Shown one piece after another: positions 33,656 to 47,165 of a DNA stretch of 64,000 nucleotides. Numbering within the stretch: position 1 is the first letter of the stretch; every line of letters begins with the position of its first letter. Source of the DNA: Beaufortia kweichowensis (taxonomy: Eukaryota; Chordata; Actinopteri; Cypriniformes; Gastromyzontidae). The notes beneath the pieces were generated by a model. It was given only the letters and a program-made list of their open reading frames with translations, searched no databases and was not told where the DNA came from. A program made the translations under genes and the position numbers. Location: positions 8,266,034 through 8,330,033 of the forward strand of contig CM032817.1 of the NCBI GenBank assembly GCA_019155185.1, read 5' to 3'.

Positions 33656-34670
33656 GTTTTTCTTTTGTTTAATTTCTTTATGGATTCTTTGTTGTTATCG
33701 CATATGACAAAACGAACAAATATTGTGATCCTATGTATGTACACATTTGTAATTGTATAATCTTTTGCAATAATTCAAATAACAATAATACAAAAGTAAC
33801 ACATCTCTGTTGTGTTATTTGTAACTGAGATGAAGATAAATCTATTAAGCTATTTGTATATTATTAAGAGTTTCTTCGTAAAGTTTTGATAATATGTCAC
33901 ACCATAGGACACAATTGCATATAAATTTGTCTACCTATTTATTTACTGTTGTTCTGTATTTGGATTGTATTTGGAAATACTTTACACGCTAGTGATGTTT
34001 GTTGTTCATTCTTGTATGTTTATTAAAATAGTAAAAACAGAAATAATTGCTAGTTGCCACATCTAAATGTACAGTACACACTTTCTTTCATAGTCACATG
34101 AATTTACAAGCAGAATGTATTATGTGTGGTGTGAATAAGAAAACTGTACCAAATTAAACAATAGATTACTTTGATTAAATAATGAATATAAAGCAGTCAA
34201 TAAGAGTCCAGCATAGATAGAAATTTATTTAGTGCTGTTTAAAAAACTTCTCAGTATCATTTTACAAATTCTAGACGAAGGGCGACTACTTTAAAAGATG
34301 ATCAAATATAACATTGTTTATTTATTTTGGTCACAACATAATTGCCACAGTTTTAATTGTGTTATTTTTTATTGTTTTGATGAATTTACTACTATTCTAA
34401 AAATGTGGAAAACATAAACAAGAGTAAGTTGTTGTAGTCTGAGCCACAGTATTCATAATTTGTTTAAACTGTTTTAATTTTAACATTTGCATGCAGGTCT
34501 GTGGTACCAAACTAAATGTAGTGTAACCTCAAAGCAGTTTATGGGCAAAGATTTAAGAGTTTTGAAAGCTTTTCCTGTTCCCAGGTCCTAGTAGCTTGAG
34601 GGGTTGTGTGTTAAACTTAAGACAAGAAGTTAAGGGTTCAACTTGTTCAAGTCTCTGTTTTTTTTTTTTG
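33656..34670. repeat. Block X, R1 copy, distal part
   Basis: Continuation of block X after the microsatellite, AT-rich and noncoding. It ends with a plus-strand tRNA-like segment around 34,585-34,655. Confidence 0.7.
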
Positions 34671-34674
34671 AAGC

Positions 34675-34935
34675 CTAGGTGACAAGATGCCTACGAAGGG
34701 TGTGTCCTGAAGTTTGAGAGGAGCAGGAGGCCTGGCCAGAGGCGGAGGATGGAGCAGCTTGAGAGGTGAGTCGGGGGAGAGCCGGATAAGAGGCGGAGTA
34801 TGGAGTTGGGGGAGGAGCCGGGGAGGAGTCAGAGGACAACTTGGAGATGTAAGTTGTAAGATTGAAAAAATTCAATGTTACAACTTGCTTCTCCCAGTTC
34901 TCCTCTGACTCCTCCCTCTGCTCCTCCCCTGGCTC
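34675..34935. repeat. GC-rich foldback element, R1 copy
   Basis: Reverse-complement counterpart of 27,870-28,135, with complementary arms around 34,868. Confidence 0.7.
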
Positions 34936-35089
34936 CATACAAAACCGGAGGGCTGTTTGTTTTTTTGGCTTTTTAGGGTCAAAAAAGTAATTTTTTTGGA
35001 AAACCGCTAGGAAAAGGCACATAACCCTAATTTTCAGGCTCTGGTATTTTCGGGGGGGAGCCACACCCCGGTGTCTCCCCCTTCTGTGC

Positions 35090-36010
35090 ACCCCACCACC
35101 TGTGAACCCTCCACCTTGTGGTGACGTGTGCTGACCCACCTGACACAGGGTTTGAACCCCAGACTATTTGGTCTTGTGTCAGAGCTCTACCACTGAGCCA
35201 CTGAGTCTTGCACACTTGTGACGGAGCTCCTGGCGTATTTATCGTATTTCTAGTGTAACTGTGTTGAAAAGGATTAGGGAATTTTAAAGACAGCTGGATT
35301 TGAACCGACAACTTTACAAACCAAAGGCATGTACTCAAACCCCTGAGCCACCAAGCCTGTTGTGTTTGTTGTTGATTTCTAAGTAAGGTGGTTTGTGTGT
35401 TTGGTGGAAGTTTTCAGTTTTAAAGAAAGAACGTTGAGGAGATCAGGATTTGAACCCAGACTTTCATGCTTCAAGTGCGAAAGTTCAACCCCTGGACCAC
35501 AGAAATTGCACTGTTCTCTTATGTTTTGCAGTGGTTTGGTGGAGGTTTTGAGTTTTAAATAAGAACCTTAAAGAAGAGTTTGGGATTAGAACCTAAACTT
35601 TCACACTTCAGGGTCGAAAGTTCAAGCCCAGAGCCACTGAACATGTGACAGGTTTGGTTTGAGTTTTTTGGAGTGGTTCTTCGTTTAAAGCAAGTCAAGA
35701 AGGATTTGAACCCGGATTCACCTGAACTTGAGTCGAGAGTTCAACCCTGAGCCACTGAATGTGCGATGACTTGGTTTGAGTTTTTTGGAGTGGTTTTTCG
35801 TTTAAAGCAAGTAAAAAAGATGGAAAACATAGGACTTGAATCCTGACTCTCCAGAACTCGGGGCGAGAGCTCAACCCCTGAGCCACCGAACTTGTGATGG
35901 TTTTTGTTTGAGTTTTTTGAGTGGTTCTTCATTTAAAGCAAGTAAGAAGATGGAAAACTTGGATTTGAACCTGGACTCTCAGAACTCAGGGCGAGACCCA
36001 TGAGCCACTG
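35090..36010 (-). repeat. tRNA-like array A2, R1 copy
   Basis: Seven diverse tRNA-like modules on the minus strand. B-box complements such as GGATTTGAACC and A-box complements such as CCACTGAGCCAC recur every 115-150 bp. This is the mirror copy of 26,810-27,715. Confidence 0.75.
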
Positions 36011-36524
36011 AACTTGTGATGTTGTTGGTTCAAGGATTTTTGAGATTGGTTCTTTGTTTGACGTTTGTATATTTTGTGAGTCAAGGATTGTAGGGTTTGA
36101 AGGGCAGATGTTTAACCACTAAAACGATCAGTCAGGAGCACCAAACTCAAGTTCTCCGTTTCACTCACAAAATGTTTGTTTAAAGAACTTAATACAATTA
36201 TGAAAGTAGAAAAACTCTCAACAAGTAACAAACATGTTTTTTGCCTCCCACAACCCAAGCACCACACTTTTACACAATGGTAACACTAAATTCTAGTCCC
36301 ATGCAAAGCATGCTGGGAACTACAGATACATTGTCCAGCTGGTTATATCAACAAAATAAAAAATGTAATGCACACAGATCACCACACGAGGACCAGCAAT
36401 GTAATACACACAGTAATACACACAGACAACCACAGGAGGGCGCATCAATGTCTCATTTAGTGACTTAACAGGTGGAAGCTCCATCACTGAATTTGTTTAA
36501 TTTGTATTGCATTTTAATTGTTTG

Positions 36525-37129
36525 TGTGTATTGCATTGCAGAGTCTTTGTGAGGTTTGTGTGCATTGCATTGAGAGCCCTCTTGTGGAGGTTTGTGTGTA
36601 TTGCATTGCAGAAGCTCTTGTGGAGGTTTGTGTGTATTGCATTGTTAAGCCCTCTTGTGGAGGTTTGTGTGTATTGCATTGCAGAGCGCTCTTGTGGAGG
36701 TTTGTGTGTATTGCATTGCAGAGCGCTCTTGTGGAGGTTTGTGTGTATTGCATTGTTAAGCCCTCTTGTGGAGGTTTGTGTGTATTGCATTGCAGAGCGC
36801 TCTTGTGGAGGCCTCTTGTGTGTATTGCATTGTTGAGCCCTCTTGTGGAGGTTTGTGTGTATTGCATTGTTGAGCCTTGTGGAGGTTTGTGTATTGCAGG
36901 TTTGAGCCCTCTTGTGGAGGTTTGTGTATTGCATTGTTGAGCCCTCTTGTGGACATTTTGTGTGTATTGCATTGCAGAGTGCTCTTGTTAAGCCCTCTTG
37001 TGGAGGTTTGTGTGTATTGCATTGTTGAGCCCTCTTGTGGAGGTTTGTGTGTATTGCATTGTTGAGCCCTCTTGTGGAGGTTTGTGTGTATTGCATTGTT
37101 GAGCCCTCTTGTGGAGGTTTTGTGTATTG
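36525..37129 (-). repeat. 37-bp minisatellite, sat1 of R1 (~16 units)
   Basis: Reverse orientation of the left-arm sat1, with several truncated units (36,850-36,930). Long frames across it are repeat artefacts. Confidence 0.9.
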
Positions 37130-38770
37130 CTTTCCACACAACCAATTCAAGACTCATGTTTATCCACTTTGTATGTTTAACCACAGTGTGTATTTATGAT
37201 GCCTCCCACACAAGCACCACACTTCTGCACAATGGTAACCACATTAAACTCAAAAATATAACACAAACTATATAACAAAAACTACTAGTCCCATGCAAAG
37301 CACACTGGGAACTACAGATCAACTGCAATGTCTCATTCAGCGATTTAACAGTTTAATGCTCCACCACTGAATTTTCTGTTTAATGGGGAATCTAACATTC
37401 TCAGTTGTCAGATGTCACCTCTACTGTAATGAACAAACACATACTAAACACTACTCAACATGGGTCAAAGAGGCATCACTAAAGATTTGAGATACGTAAA
37501 TGAAAACACACACAACAAAATTGGTGTAGAAATTAATCCTACAAATTTGAGATGATTAATGTTTCAAAGACTCAAAACTATTAGCTCAAATTATTAACTC
37601 TTACTGAGTCTAAACACAAAACCTCACAACTGTAATTGTGAAAATTGGGTTGTGTTTAAAAGCATGCCAACCCAAGTACAAACACCACACTTCTGCATAA
37701 TGGTAACCATCTCTAAACCAAACATTTGTTCATTCTTGAAGTTTGTGTGTATGCACTGTTGCGCCCTCCTGTGGTTATTTGGTTTCATTACAAAGTGAAA
37801 TATTTGCCAATGTATGGTTAACTACATTTGGAATATGTCTTCTGCATTTAATCTATTCAGTGAAGAGTGAACACACACCCATACTTAAAACAGTGAGCAA
37901 CTAAAACTAAAACTGAAGAAAACCTCATTGCTTCAAGGCACCTTAATAATTTCCAGCATTGGAAATCAAACCAGCAACCATCAAAAAACAAGTCTGACTT
38001 TCTGTTTTTAGGCAACAAGTAACCCAGTATTTATTTGAGCACGATGAAATAAAGAGGTGAATAATGTAATACACAGAAATCACCACCAGGAGGTTCAATA
38101 ATGTAATGCAAACAAATCACCACAAAGGGCTCAGCAATGTCTCATTTACCAATGAAAACTCCACCACTAAATTTGACCTGTTTTCTCTCCTGTGGTGAAC
38201 AAATGTAGAGATATCAGGATAAAAACTACTTCTGCTTCTACTAGAATCTACTTATTGTGGGGTGAAAAGCCAGCATTAAAGGTTTGAGACAATAAAGGCA
38301 ATGCAGATATTGGTTAAATATTAGGAAATGTGTTATGGTATATGGTGATATACTAATTCATTACCAGTTTCTTACCCGCATGACTGTTTACGTGTTTCAC
38401 TTAAACAGATATGTTTTATATTTTATATTTAGTAAATAAAGGTTCAGAGAATCGACAGCACCATCAGATTTATTGTATGTAAAGCCATTGCTTTGAAGTT
38501 GAATTAATCGCGAGTTCACCATCCGCTCCAGCAGGTGTCACATGCGGAAAGCAAACAGCAACTCCCTCGACAGTAAACTCAACAGAGAGAGAGAGACGCA
38601 ACACACCTGTGAGTAACTGTTTCCATAAAAATACATTTATCTTGTATTACTTTGCATTAAGTCTGTAATAATAAAACGTTCCTGGACAGTCATGTTCCTA
38701 GCAGACAGCTCGTTCAGACGACAGCTCGTTCAGGTTCCTAACAGATGCTCTTTATGTTCAATTGTATTTG
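37130..38770. repeat. Block Y, R1 copy
   Basis: Reverse complement of 24,080-25,733. It contains a core copy at about 38,495-38,770. Noncoding. Confidence 0.8.
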
Positions 38771-39900
38771 GGTAGTTGACAAATATACTGTGGATGTGTG
38801 CTGTGATGTGACAGCTTTAGGAAAACATTGAAGACAGATTACTGTGAGCTCATTAAAGTGTAAATAAAACAACATGCCGTGGTAGAAGCGTGAATAAAAT
38901 GACATCTAATTGATTGATAAATGTGTTTGTGCAAATAATGTTGCTTGTGTAATTGATGTAATTGTGGTAATGTTTTAAATCTCAAGACAATTTTTTTTGG
39001 TTTACTGCCAATACACTAACCATATGTTAGATTTGCAGTTGTTACATTCATAAAATATAACTGTGTATAATGTGTATAAAATCATATTTATAAATATAAT
39101 TGTATGGAATATTTATATCACATACGTATTTATTGACATAATATTGGGAGGATTATATTGTCTGAAACTAGAAATAGTTGTAAAAAAGCATGTAGTAAAA
39201 AAGTGGCATACTATGCATTCACAGATCTTTTTCATATTGCATATTTTATCATTAGCAGATCATTTACTTTTTGATGCATGCAAATTGAAGTTTTTTTCTG
39301 TGTATGATGAACAAACATAAGGATTCAGAAACGTTATTTAATTCATTTAAGATATTTATTACTTATTGTAATATGTCATACCCAACACTGCCTTTGCATT
39401 ATTCTATATACAGCATATTATTGAATTAATATCCAGTTCATCATCCGCTCTAACAGGTGTCATAAGCGGACAACATGAAACTCGTCAGCAGAGAACAAAG
39501 AAACCCTACATGCTATTCACCTGTATGGAACTTTTTGCATTAAAAAATTGCATGCAAAGTTTGCGTATACGTCTGTAATGATTATGCGTTCCTGGACACG
39601 TGTTAAAGTCATAGCAGTCAGCTTGTTTAGACGCTCCTTATATTGACTTTGATTTATTTGCTGTTGTATTTGGATTTTATTTGGAAATATTTTACAGTAT
39701 AATTTACGTGATACATGTATAGCTGTGCATTGGCCCCATCAGTTGATAGCTTTCATTAGATATTTCTAAGATCTAATAACTGTCACTGCACATATTGAGT
39801 ATACACATGAAAATGCACTTTTATTTTAGGCATTTTAAAATAACATTAAATAACGTCATTGTTTTTATTATTTATTTATAATTGGTCAACTGTTTAGACT
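38770..39900. repeat. Block Z, R1 copy
   Basis: Reverse complement of 22,970-24,080, with a diverged core copy at 39,420-39,650. The open frame at 39,063-39,320 is AT-rich, repeats with the block and resembles no protein I know. Confidence 0.75.
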
Positions 39901-40164
39901 CATGGTGTTTCTTATGCGGTCAAGATGTCAAAAAAATAGACAAGTGCGCCAGGAGAAATGTCCCAAGCGTGCAGCTCTGTGTGGCTCAGCGGTAGAGCAC
40001 TGACTCATGCACCAGAAGGTTCTGTGTTCAAATCCAGTAACTGGAGTTTAAGTTCTGCTTTGTGTTTCTTATGCAGTCAAGATGTCAAAACAAGAGACAA
40101 GAGTACCAGGAGAAGTGTTCCAAGCGTAAGAGACGCGGTGGCTCTCGATGAAGCTGACATCTGG

Positions 40165-40640
40165 TCCGTGAAGGTCAGGTGTTGAGCCGGTTCAAGCCGA
40201 GGTGTGTCGTAGTCACTGGCGTGACCTATACCAGTGGGTCTGAAGCTGGGAACGCCTGACTAACAAGTATGAAAGGGGGGAGACTGTGGAGGGTGTCTCC
40301 CCCCGAGTTTCAGGCATGTGTAGGCAGGGGGTTATAGAGCAGAATGTGAAGAACAGCAGAAATTTTATTATTTGTTTGAAATTGCATCTTTTCCCCCTTC
40401 CCCTACATTTGAAATTATGGTAAATTAATAAAACTTCACCTGTTATTCACATTCTGCTCTATAACCCCCTGCCTCCACATGCCCGAACCTCGGGGGGAGA
40501 CACCCTCCACAGTCTCCCCCCTTTCATACTTGTTAGTCAGGTGTTCCCAGCTTCAGACCCACTGGTATAGGTCACGTGTGACTACGACACACTCCGGTCT
40601 TGAACCGGGCTCGAAACCTGGACCTTCCGGACCAGATGTC
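40165..40640. repeat. Foldback palindrome, R1 copy
   Basis: Second occurrence of the palindrome with tRNA-like ends, centred near 40,410. Its left tRNA-like head (40,125-40,210) is more scrambled than in the other copies, with many of the changes near CpG. Confidence 0.8.
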
Positions 40641-41350
40641 AGTGCTCTACCGCAGAGCCACTGTGTCTTGCACGCTTACGACACTTCTCCTGGCACGCTT
40701 GTCTCTTGTTTTGACATCTTGCCTGCATAAGAAACACAATGCAGAAATTAAACTCCATTAACTGGACTTGAACACAGAACCTTCTGGTGCAGGTGCCAGA
40801 GCTCTAAAGCTGAGCCACATGGACAGGCACGCTTGTGACGCTTTTCCGGGCACGCTTATCTTGTTTTGACATCTTGACCGCATAAGAAACAAAAGCAGAA
40901 ATTAAACTCCATTAACTGGACTTGAACACAGAACCTTCTGGTGCAGGTGCCAGAGCTCTAACGCTGAGCCACATGGACAGGCACGCTTGTGACGCTTTTC
41001 CGGGCACGCTTATCTTGTTTTGACATCTTGACCGCATAAGAAACAAAAGCAGAAATTAAACTCCATTAACTGGACTTGAACACAGAACCTTCTGGTGCAG
41101 GTGCCAGAGCTCTAACGCTGAGCCACGTGGACGGGCACGCTTGTGACGCTTCTCCTGGCACGCTTGTGACGCTTCTCCTGGCACACTTGTGACGCTTCTC
41201 CTGGCACACTTGTGACGCTTCTCCTGGCACACTTGTCTTGTTTTGACATCTTGACTGCATAAGAAACAAAAAAGCACAAATTAAACTCCAGTGTCTGGAT
41301 TTGAACTCACAACATTTTGGTGCAGGAGACAGTGTTCTACCATCGAGCCA
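40640..41350 (-). repeat. tRNA-like array A1, R1 copy
   Basis: About five tandem tRNA-like modules on the minus strand, fewer than the seven in the left arm. A 20-22-bp subrepeat (GTGACGCTTCTCCTGGCAC) is expanded at 41,140-41,235. Confidence 0.75.
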
Positions 41351-41359
41351 CTGAGCTTG

Positions 41360-41845
41360 TATGTATTGCATTGCAGAGCCCTCTTGTGGAGGTGCGTGTG
41401 TATTGTATTGTTGGGCCCTCATGTGGAAGTTTGTGTGTGTATTGCATTGCAGAGCCCTCTTGTGGAGGTTTGTGTGTATTCCATTTTTTAAGCCTCTTGT
41501 GAAGGTTTGTGTGTATTGCATTGCAGAGCCCTCTTGTGGAGGTTTGTGTGTATTGCATTGCAGAGCCCTCTTGTGGAGGTTTGTGTGTATTCCATTTTTT
41601 AAGCCTCTTGTGGAGGTTTGTGTGTATTACATTGTTAAGCCCTTTTGTGGAGGTTTGTGTGTATTGCGTTGCTGGGCTATCTTGTGGAGGTTTGTGTGTA
41701 TTACATTGTTAAGCCCTCTTGTGGAGGTTTGTGTGTATTGCATTGTTGAGCCCTGTTGTGGAGGTTTGTGTGTATTACATTGTTAAGCCCTTTTGTGGAG
41801 GTTTGTGTGTATTGCGTTGTTAAGCCCTCTTGTGGAGATGCATTT
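41360..41845 (-). repeat. 37-bp minisatellite, sat2 of R1 (~13 units)
   Basis: Reverse orientation of left-arm sat2 but only about half as long. Confidence 0.9.
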
Positions 41846-41999
41846 TGCCCCTTGTGTATGTCTTTGCACACAACCAATTAAAGTTTATCAAACAAGGCTC
41901 ATGTTTATCCACTTTGGATGTTTAACTACAGTGTGTATTTATGATGCCTCCCACACAAGCACCACACTTCTGCACAATGGAAACCACCTTAAACTCAAA

Positions 42000-42014
42000 G
42001 AAGAACCACCAAAG
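42000..42014. other. Tandem-duplication junction with filler
   Basis: R1 follows block Y' up to ...CCTTAAACTCAAA near 41,999, then about 12-15 bases (GAAGAACCACCAAA) matching neither parent, then the start of spacer S (GAAAAAACCCTTG). This is the breakpoint of the ~11.2-kb direct duplication. Confidence 0.7.
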
Positions 42015-43146
42015 AAAAAACCCTTGAAACCTCATGAAGTCTTAAAGTCGAACATGGCAGTATTAAAAGACCATTTGAAACACAGAAGCATGCTGCTGTC
42101 CAGCCAAAAAACACTTAATGGCTAACTTGTGTCTTTTAAAATGTTATACTGTAATTTATGTTTACTTGAAGTTTAATGACATTGTTGAATGTTTTTCATA
42201 CTTTTAACTGTTCTTACTGGCTAAAAAGAAAATATATTTTTGTAAACAGTAGTTTTATTGTTTGTAGTTTAATATACATCGAGGTAAATGACTGATTTAA
42301 AGTACTGGATCTCAGTCGACATGAAAAGTATTTTTAGTATTATATATATATATTTTTCATTGTTTTTTTACTGTTATACTTCTGTATTTTGTTTACTATG
42401 TAAATTTCAACTTACATATTACTGGAAAGGCCAAATAAAGAAAGAAACTGAACCAGTTGGCTACAGCAGTTGATCTTACAGTATATTGCAACTCTCTTGA
42501 AACCTTTTTACATAATTAATATAAGGCGTTAATCTATATTAAACAGGGCCTAGTGTTGTTGTTAAGAAAAGTTTTTTTCTCTCCATCAAAAAGAAATCTC
42601 TTGAAACAAGCAGTTCCAGATGCCAAAACTTAATAAACTAATCATTAGTTGGTATGTTGGTATTTATCAGATGTTGTATTCAAAATGATATTTAAAAGCA
42701 TTTGAGATACAGATTTTATCACTGTGCAATAAAGAAAGAATGAGAGTGAGAATGGAGTCTACATACAGGCTTACTAAGGATGAAAATTTATGTAGAATGA
42801 AGTATGAATAATTAAATAAATAAATACATAGTCATTGAGTTATTCTTGACTTACTTTGATAGCATATGCAGAACAAACTAATTAGGCTAACTGATAATGA
42901 GTGGATTATCGATCTTTTAAATGAAGGTATTTCTTGGGACTCCATTTCTGTTCTCGTCTTGCTCACACACAGACTTAAAATGTTTCATGATAATCTTACG
43001 ACCCAAAAATAGTTCTTTATTTTGGCTGTTTGGATAAGGATGTTAACATATGTGTACTTAAACACTAAATATACACACTGTAAAGCCTAGAAAAACTTCG
43101 TGCTGCTTTGAGTCACCACAAATTGATGCAACTACAATGAAATTAT
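42013..43146. repeat. Spacer S' (second copy)
   Basis: Direct copy of 30,783-31,916 (offset 11,230 at its start) with few differences. Several of those replace a CpG, for example near 43,057. Confidence 0.9.
42015..42125 (+). pseudogene. Terminal-exon-like reading frame in spacer S'
   Basis: Same 36-codon basic tail as at 30,785. Here the frame is open further upstream through the junction filler (KEEPPKKKPLKP). Because of the duplication breakpoint the TTTTTTAG acceptor is absent. AATAAA follows at 42,434-42,439. Unidentified. Confidence 0.35.
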
Positions 43147-43256
43147 AATTAAAAAAGACTTGCGTCGCCTGATGTGACGTGTGACGTATGCATATGATTC
43201 AGTGCGCGGAGTTCACAGGTGTGTTAAATTTGTACTCATACGTATTTGTTTATCGC

Positions 43257-43326
43257 ATGAATATGTTTCATAAAATGAGCATTTCTTGCATTACTTTCTG
43301 CACTCTGCTATTTTTCTTCATTGATG
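43257..43326 (+). pseudogene. Orphan signal-peptide exon, R2 copy
   Basis: Third copy of the leader exon, intact from ATG to the GTAAGT donor. One G-to-A change (GTT to ATT) replaces Val with Ile. The reading frame is conserved in all three copies. No downstream partner exon was found. Confidence 0.5.
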
Positions 43327-44790
43327 GTAAGTACAATATGCAGTAGGCTAACGTTTTACTATTTATATGTTTTAAAGGTCAAATTATTTTCGTTGTTTAA
43401 TAAGTGCGATTCGCTTGGTAGTCTTATGCTGTGCTACTGTCTTACAGGGAAAAACGGGTGTAAGTGTTATTTTAAGTGTTTAAATATGATAGCTATACAA
43501 ACAAGCTAAATATTACATTTCTTACCATGTTTTACAAAACATTTTGATTTACTTAATTGGTATTTTTTGCCTTGCAATGCCAAAGTTCTGCCAAGAGGAA
43601 AGCTAATGACTTTATGAGGTGCTCACAACATTCAGAAGATCTTGTGAATGAGGTCTGTGCGACTGTAATTGCGCAATATATCAAATATAGTTTATCATGT
43701 ATGTAGATCGCATAGTGCTGTATTCTGCACTAATTATGAATAAATAATATCCAATTATTATCCAATATCCAATTAATATCCAATTTTGACATGAACTGAC
43801 TCGTTTTATGGAATGATATGATAGTCCATACAAGAATAAAATGAACTCAAGCATAATAACAAAAGTATGCAATACAGTTCAGCTCAAATAACATATTCTT
43901 TGCAAAAGTTTCAAAATGTTGGACAAAATTATACAGACTTGTTTTTCGTTAGTATTGCCCTGAACAAGTTATTTTATAAATGTTTACATCAATTCAGTTT
44001 TGTTTTGTACAAAATTGTTAAAACTACATAGACTTTATGTATATGTAATGCTTAATATGTAAAGACGTGTAATTCAATTACTTAAGAATGAAGAGTATTT
44101 AATTGCAATAATGCATTATACCCAACACTGTTTTTGCTTTATTGTGTGTAAAGACATTTTCTTTGAAGTTGAATTAATGCGCAGTTCACCATCCGCTCCA
44201 GCAGGTGTCACATGCGGACAGCAAACAGCAACTCCCCTCGACTGTAAACACAACAGAGAGAGAGACGCAACACACCTGTGAGTAACTGTTTACCTAAAAT
44301 ACATTTATCTTGTGCATTTATCACTTTGCATGAGGTCTGTAATAATAAAGCTGTTTTGGACAGTCAGGTTTCTAGCAGACAGCTCGTTTAGACGCTTCTT
44401 ATATTGAATTGTATGTTGATAGTTGACACAAACACTGTGGATGTGTCCTGTGGTGTGACAGCTTCAGGAAAACATTAAAGACAAATCCCTTTCCTGTTTT
44501 GTTGTATATATCTCATATTTACAAAATTAAAGATTCATTTATCCAGTAAGGAACTGTTATTACTGTATAAAAGTTAAAATATAGAGGAATACTGATTGGT
44601 TAACATGTTGATTATATGTGGAAAATTTCATATACATGAACAAAAAATGAGTGGGTAGTAAACCTAACATTGTATTATTCAAGACTAATTTGGTGGTCTT
44701 AAAGATATAAATATGAACGATTATATAATATTATTGAAACCCTTTTATTAATTTATTGTAAGATATTTCCAATATATATGTATATATATA

Positions 44791-44833
<43 letters not shown>

Positions 44834-45840
44834 TATGTTTTTCTTTTGTTTAATTTCTTTATGGATTCTTTGTTGTTATCGCATATGACAAAACGAACAA
44901 ATATTGTGATCCTATGTATGTACACATTTGTAATTGTATAATCTTTTGCAATAATTCAAATAACAATAATACAAAAGTAAAAAATCTCTCTTGTGTTATT
45001 TGTAACTGAGATGAAGATAAATCTATTAAGCTATTTGTATATTATTAAGAGTTTCTTTGTAAAGTTTTGATAATATGTCACACCATAGGACACAATTGCA
45101 TATAAATTTGTCTACCTATTTATTTACTGTTGTTCTGTATTTGGATTGTATTTGGAAATACTTTACACGCTAGTGATGTTTGTTGTTCATTCTTGTATGT
45201 TTATTAAAATAGTAAAAACAGAAATAATTGCTAGTTGCCACATCTAAATGTACAGTACACACTTTCTTTCATAGTCACATGAATTTACAAGCAGAATGTA
45301 TTATGTGTGGTGTGAATAAGAAAACTGTACCAAATTAAACAATAGATTACTTTGATTAAATAATGAATATAAAGCAGTCAATAAGAGTCCAGCATAGATA
45401 GAAATTTATTTAGTGCTGTTTAAAAAACTTCTCAGTATCATTTTACAAATTCTAGACGAAGGGCGACTACTTTAAAAGATGATCAAATATAACATTGTCA
45501 CAACATAATTGCCACAGTTTTAATTGTGTTATTTTTTATTGTTTTGATGAATTTACTACTATTCTAAAAATGTGGAAAACATAAACAAGAGTAAGGTGTT
45601 GTAGTCTGAGCCACAGTATTCATAATTTGTTTAAACTGTTTTAATTTTAACATTTGCATGCAGGTCTGTGGTACCAAACTAAATGTAGTGTAACCTCAAA
45701 GCAGTTTATGGACAAAGATTTAAGAGTTTTGAAAGCTTTTCCTGTTCCCAGGTCCTAGTAGCTTGAGGGGTTGTGTGTTAAACTTAAGACAAGAAGTTAA
45801 GGGTTCAACTTGTTCAAGTCTCTGTTTTTTTTTTTTGAAG
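43327..45840. repeat. Block X, R2 copy
   Basis: Direct copy of 32,090-34,670 with a core at 44,160-44,420 and a short TA/TG microsatellite at 44,775-44,833. Noncoding. Confidence 0.75.
44775..44833 (+). repeat. Short TA/TG microsatellite, R2
   Basis: Same locus as 33,536-33,655 but with only about eight TG units between TA runs. Confidence 0.85.
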
Positions 45841-45844
45841 CCTA

Positions 45845-46105
45845 GGTGACAAGATGCCTACGAAGGGTGTGTCCTGAAGTTTGAGAGGAGCAGGAGGCCT
45901 GGCCAGAGGCGGAGGATGGAGCAGCTTGAGAGGTGAGTCGGGGAGAGCCGGATAAGAGGAGTATGGAGTTGGGGGAGGAGCAGGGAGGAGTCAGAGGACA
46001 ACTTGGAGATGTAAGTTGTAAGATTGAAAAAATTCAATGTTACAACTTGCTTCTCCCAGTTCTCCTCTGACTCCTCCTCTGCTCCTCCCCTGGCTCCATA
46101 CAAAA
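45845..46105. repeat. GC-rich foldback element, R2 copy
   Basis: Third copy of the foldback at 27,870, with complementary arms centred near 46,030. Confidence 0.65.
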
Positions 46106-46249
46106 CCGGAGGGCTGTTTGTTTTTGGCTTTTAGGGTCAAAAGTAAATTTTTTTGGAAAACCGCTAGGAAAAGGCACATAACCCTAATTTTCAGGCTCTG
46201 AGCTGGGGAGCCACACCCCGGTGTCTCCCCCTTCTGTGCACCCCACCAC

Positions 46250-47165
46250 CTGTGAACCTCCACCTTGTGGTGACGTGTGCTGACCCACCTGACACAGGGT
46301 TTGAACCCCAGACTATTTGGTCTTGTGTCAGAGCTCTACCACTGAGCCACTGAGTCTTGCACACTTGTGACGGAGCTCCTGGCGTATTTATCGTATTTCT
46401 AGTGTAACTGTGTTGAAAAGGATTAGGGAATTTTAAAGACAGCTGGATTTGAACCGACAACTTTACAAACCAAAGGCATGTACTCAAACCCCTGAGCCAC
46501 CAAGCCTGTTGTGTTTGTTGTTGATTTCTAAGTAAGGTGGTTTGTGTGTTTGGTGGAAGTTTTCAGTTTTAAAGAAAGAACGTTGAGGAGATCAGGATTT
46601 GAACCCAGACTTTCATGCTTCAAGTGCGAAAGTTCAACCCCTGGACCACAGAAATTGCACTGTTCTCTTATGTTTTGCAGTGGTTTGGTGGAGGTTTTGA
46701 GTTTTAAATAAGAACCTTAAAGAAGAGTTTGGGATTAGAACCTAAACTTTCACACTTCAGGGTCGAAAGTTCAAGCCCAGAGCCACTGAACATGTGACAG
46801 GTTTGGTTTGAGTTTTTGGAGTGGTTCTTCGCTTAAAGCAAGTCAAGAAGGATTTGAACCCGGATTCACCTGAACTTGAGTCGAGAGTTCAACCCTGAGC
46901 CACTGAATGTGCTGCGATGACTTGGTTTGAGTTTTTGGAGTGGTTTTTCGTTTTAAAGCAAGTAAAAAGATGGAAAACATAGGACTTGAATCCTGACTCT
47001 CCAGAACTCGGGCTGAGAGCTCAACCCCTGAGCCACCGAACTTGTGATGGTTTTTGTTTGAGTTTTTGAGTGGTTCTTCATTTAAAGCAAGTAAGAAGAT
47101 GGAAAACTTGGATTTGAACCTGGACTCTCAGAACTCAGGGCTGAGACCCATGAGCCACTGAACTT
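46250..47165 (-). repeat. tRNA-like array A2, R2 copy
   Basis: Third copy of the diverse tRNA-like array on the minus strand. Compared with R1, GGCGAGAGC has become GGCTGAGAGC and GTGCGATGAC has become GTGCTGCGATGAC. Confidence 0.75.

Larger units (their letters stand above)
31917..41999. repeat. Right arm copy 1 (R1), inverted relative to L
   Basis: R1 carries X, array A2, sat1, Y, Z, foldback, A1, sat2 and the first ~150 bp of Y', all reverse-complemented relative to the left arm. It is cut off inside Y' at about 41,999, where the second spacer copy begins. Confidence 0.9.

Noticed and set aside
33563..33760. 65-codon frame over the TG microsatellite (repeated Cys-Val)
   Set aside because: Pure product of a dinucleotide repeat.
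39063..39320. 85-codon frame repeated at 50,453-50,710
   Set aside because: AT-rich sequence inside block Z. The left-arm and Z' copies do not keep the frame, and no recognisable motif is present.
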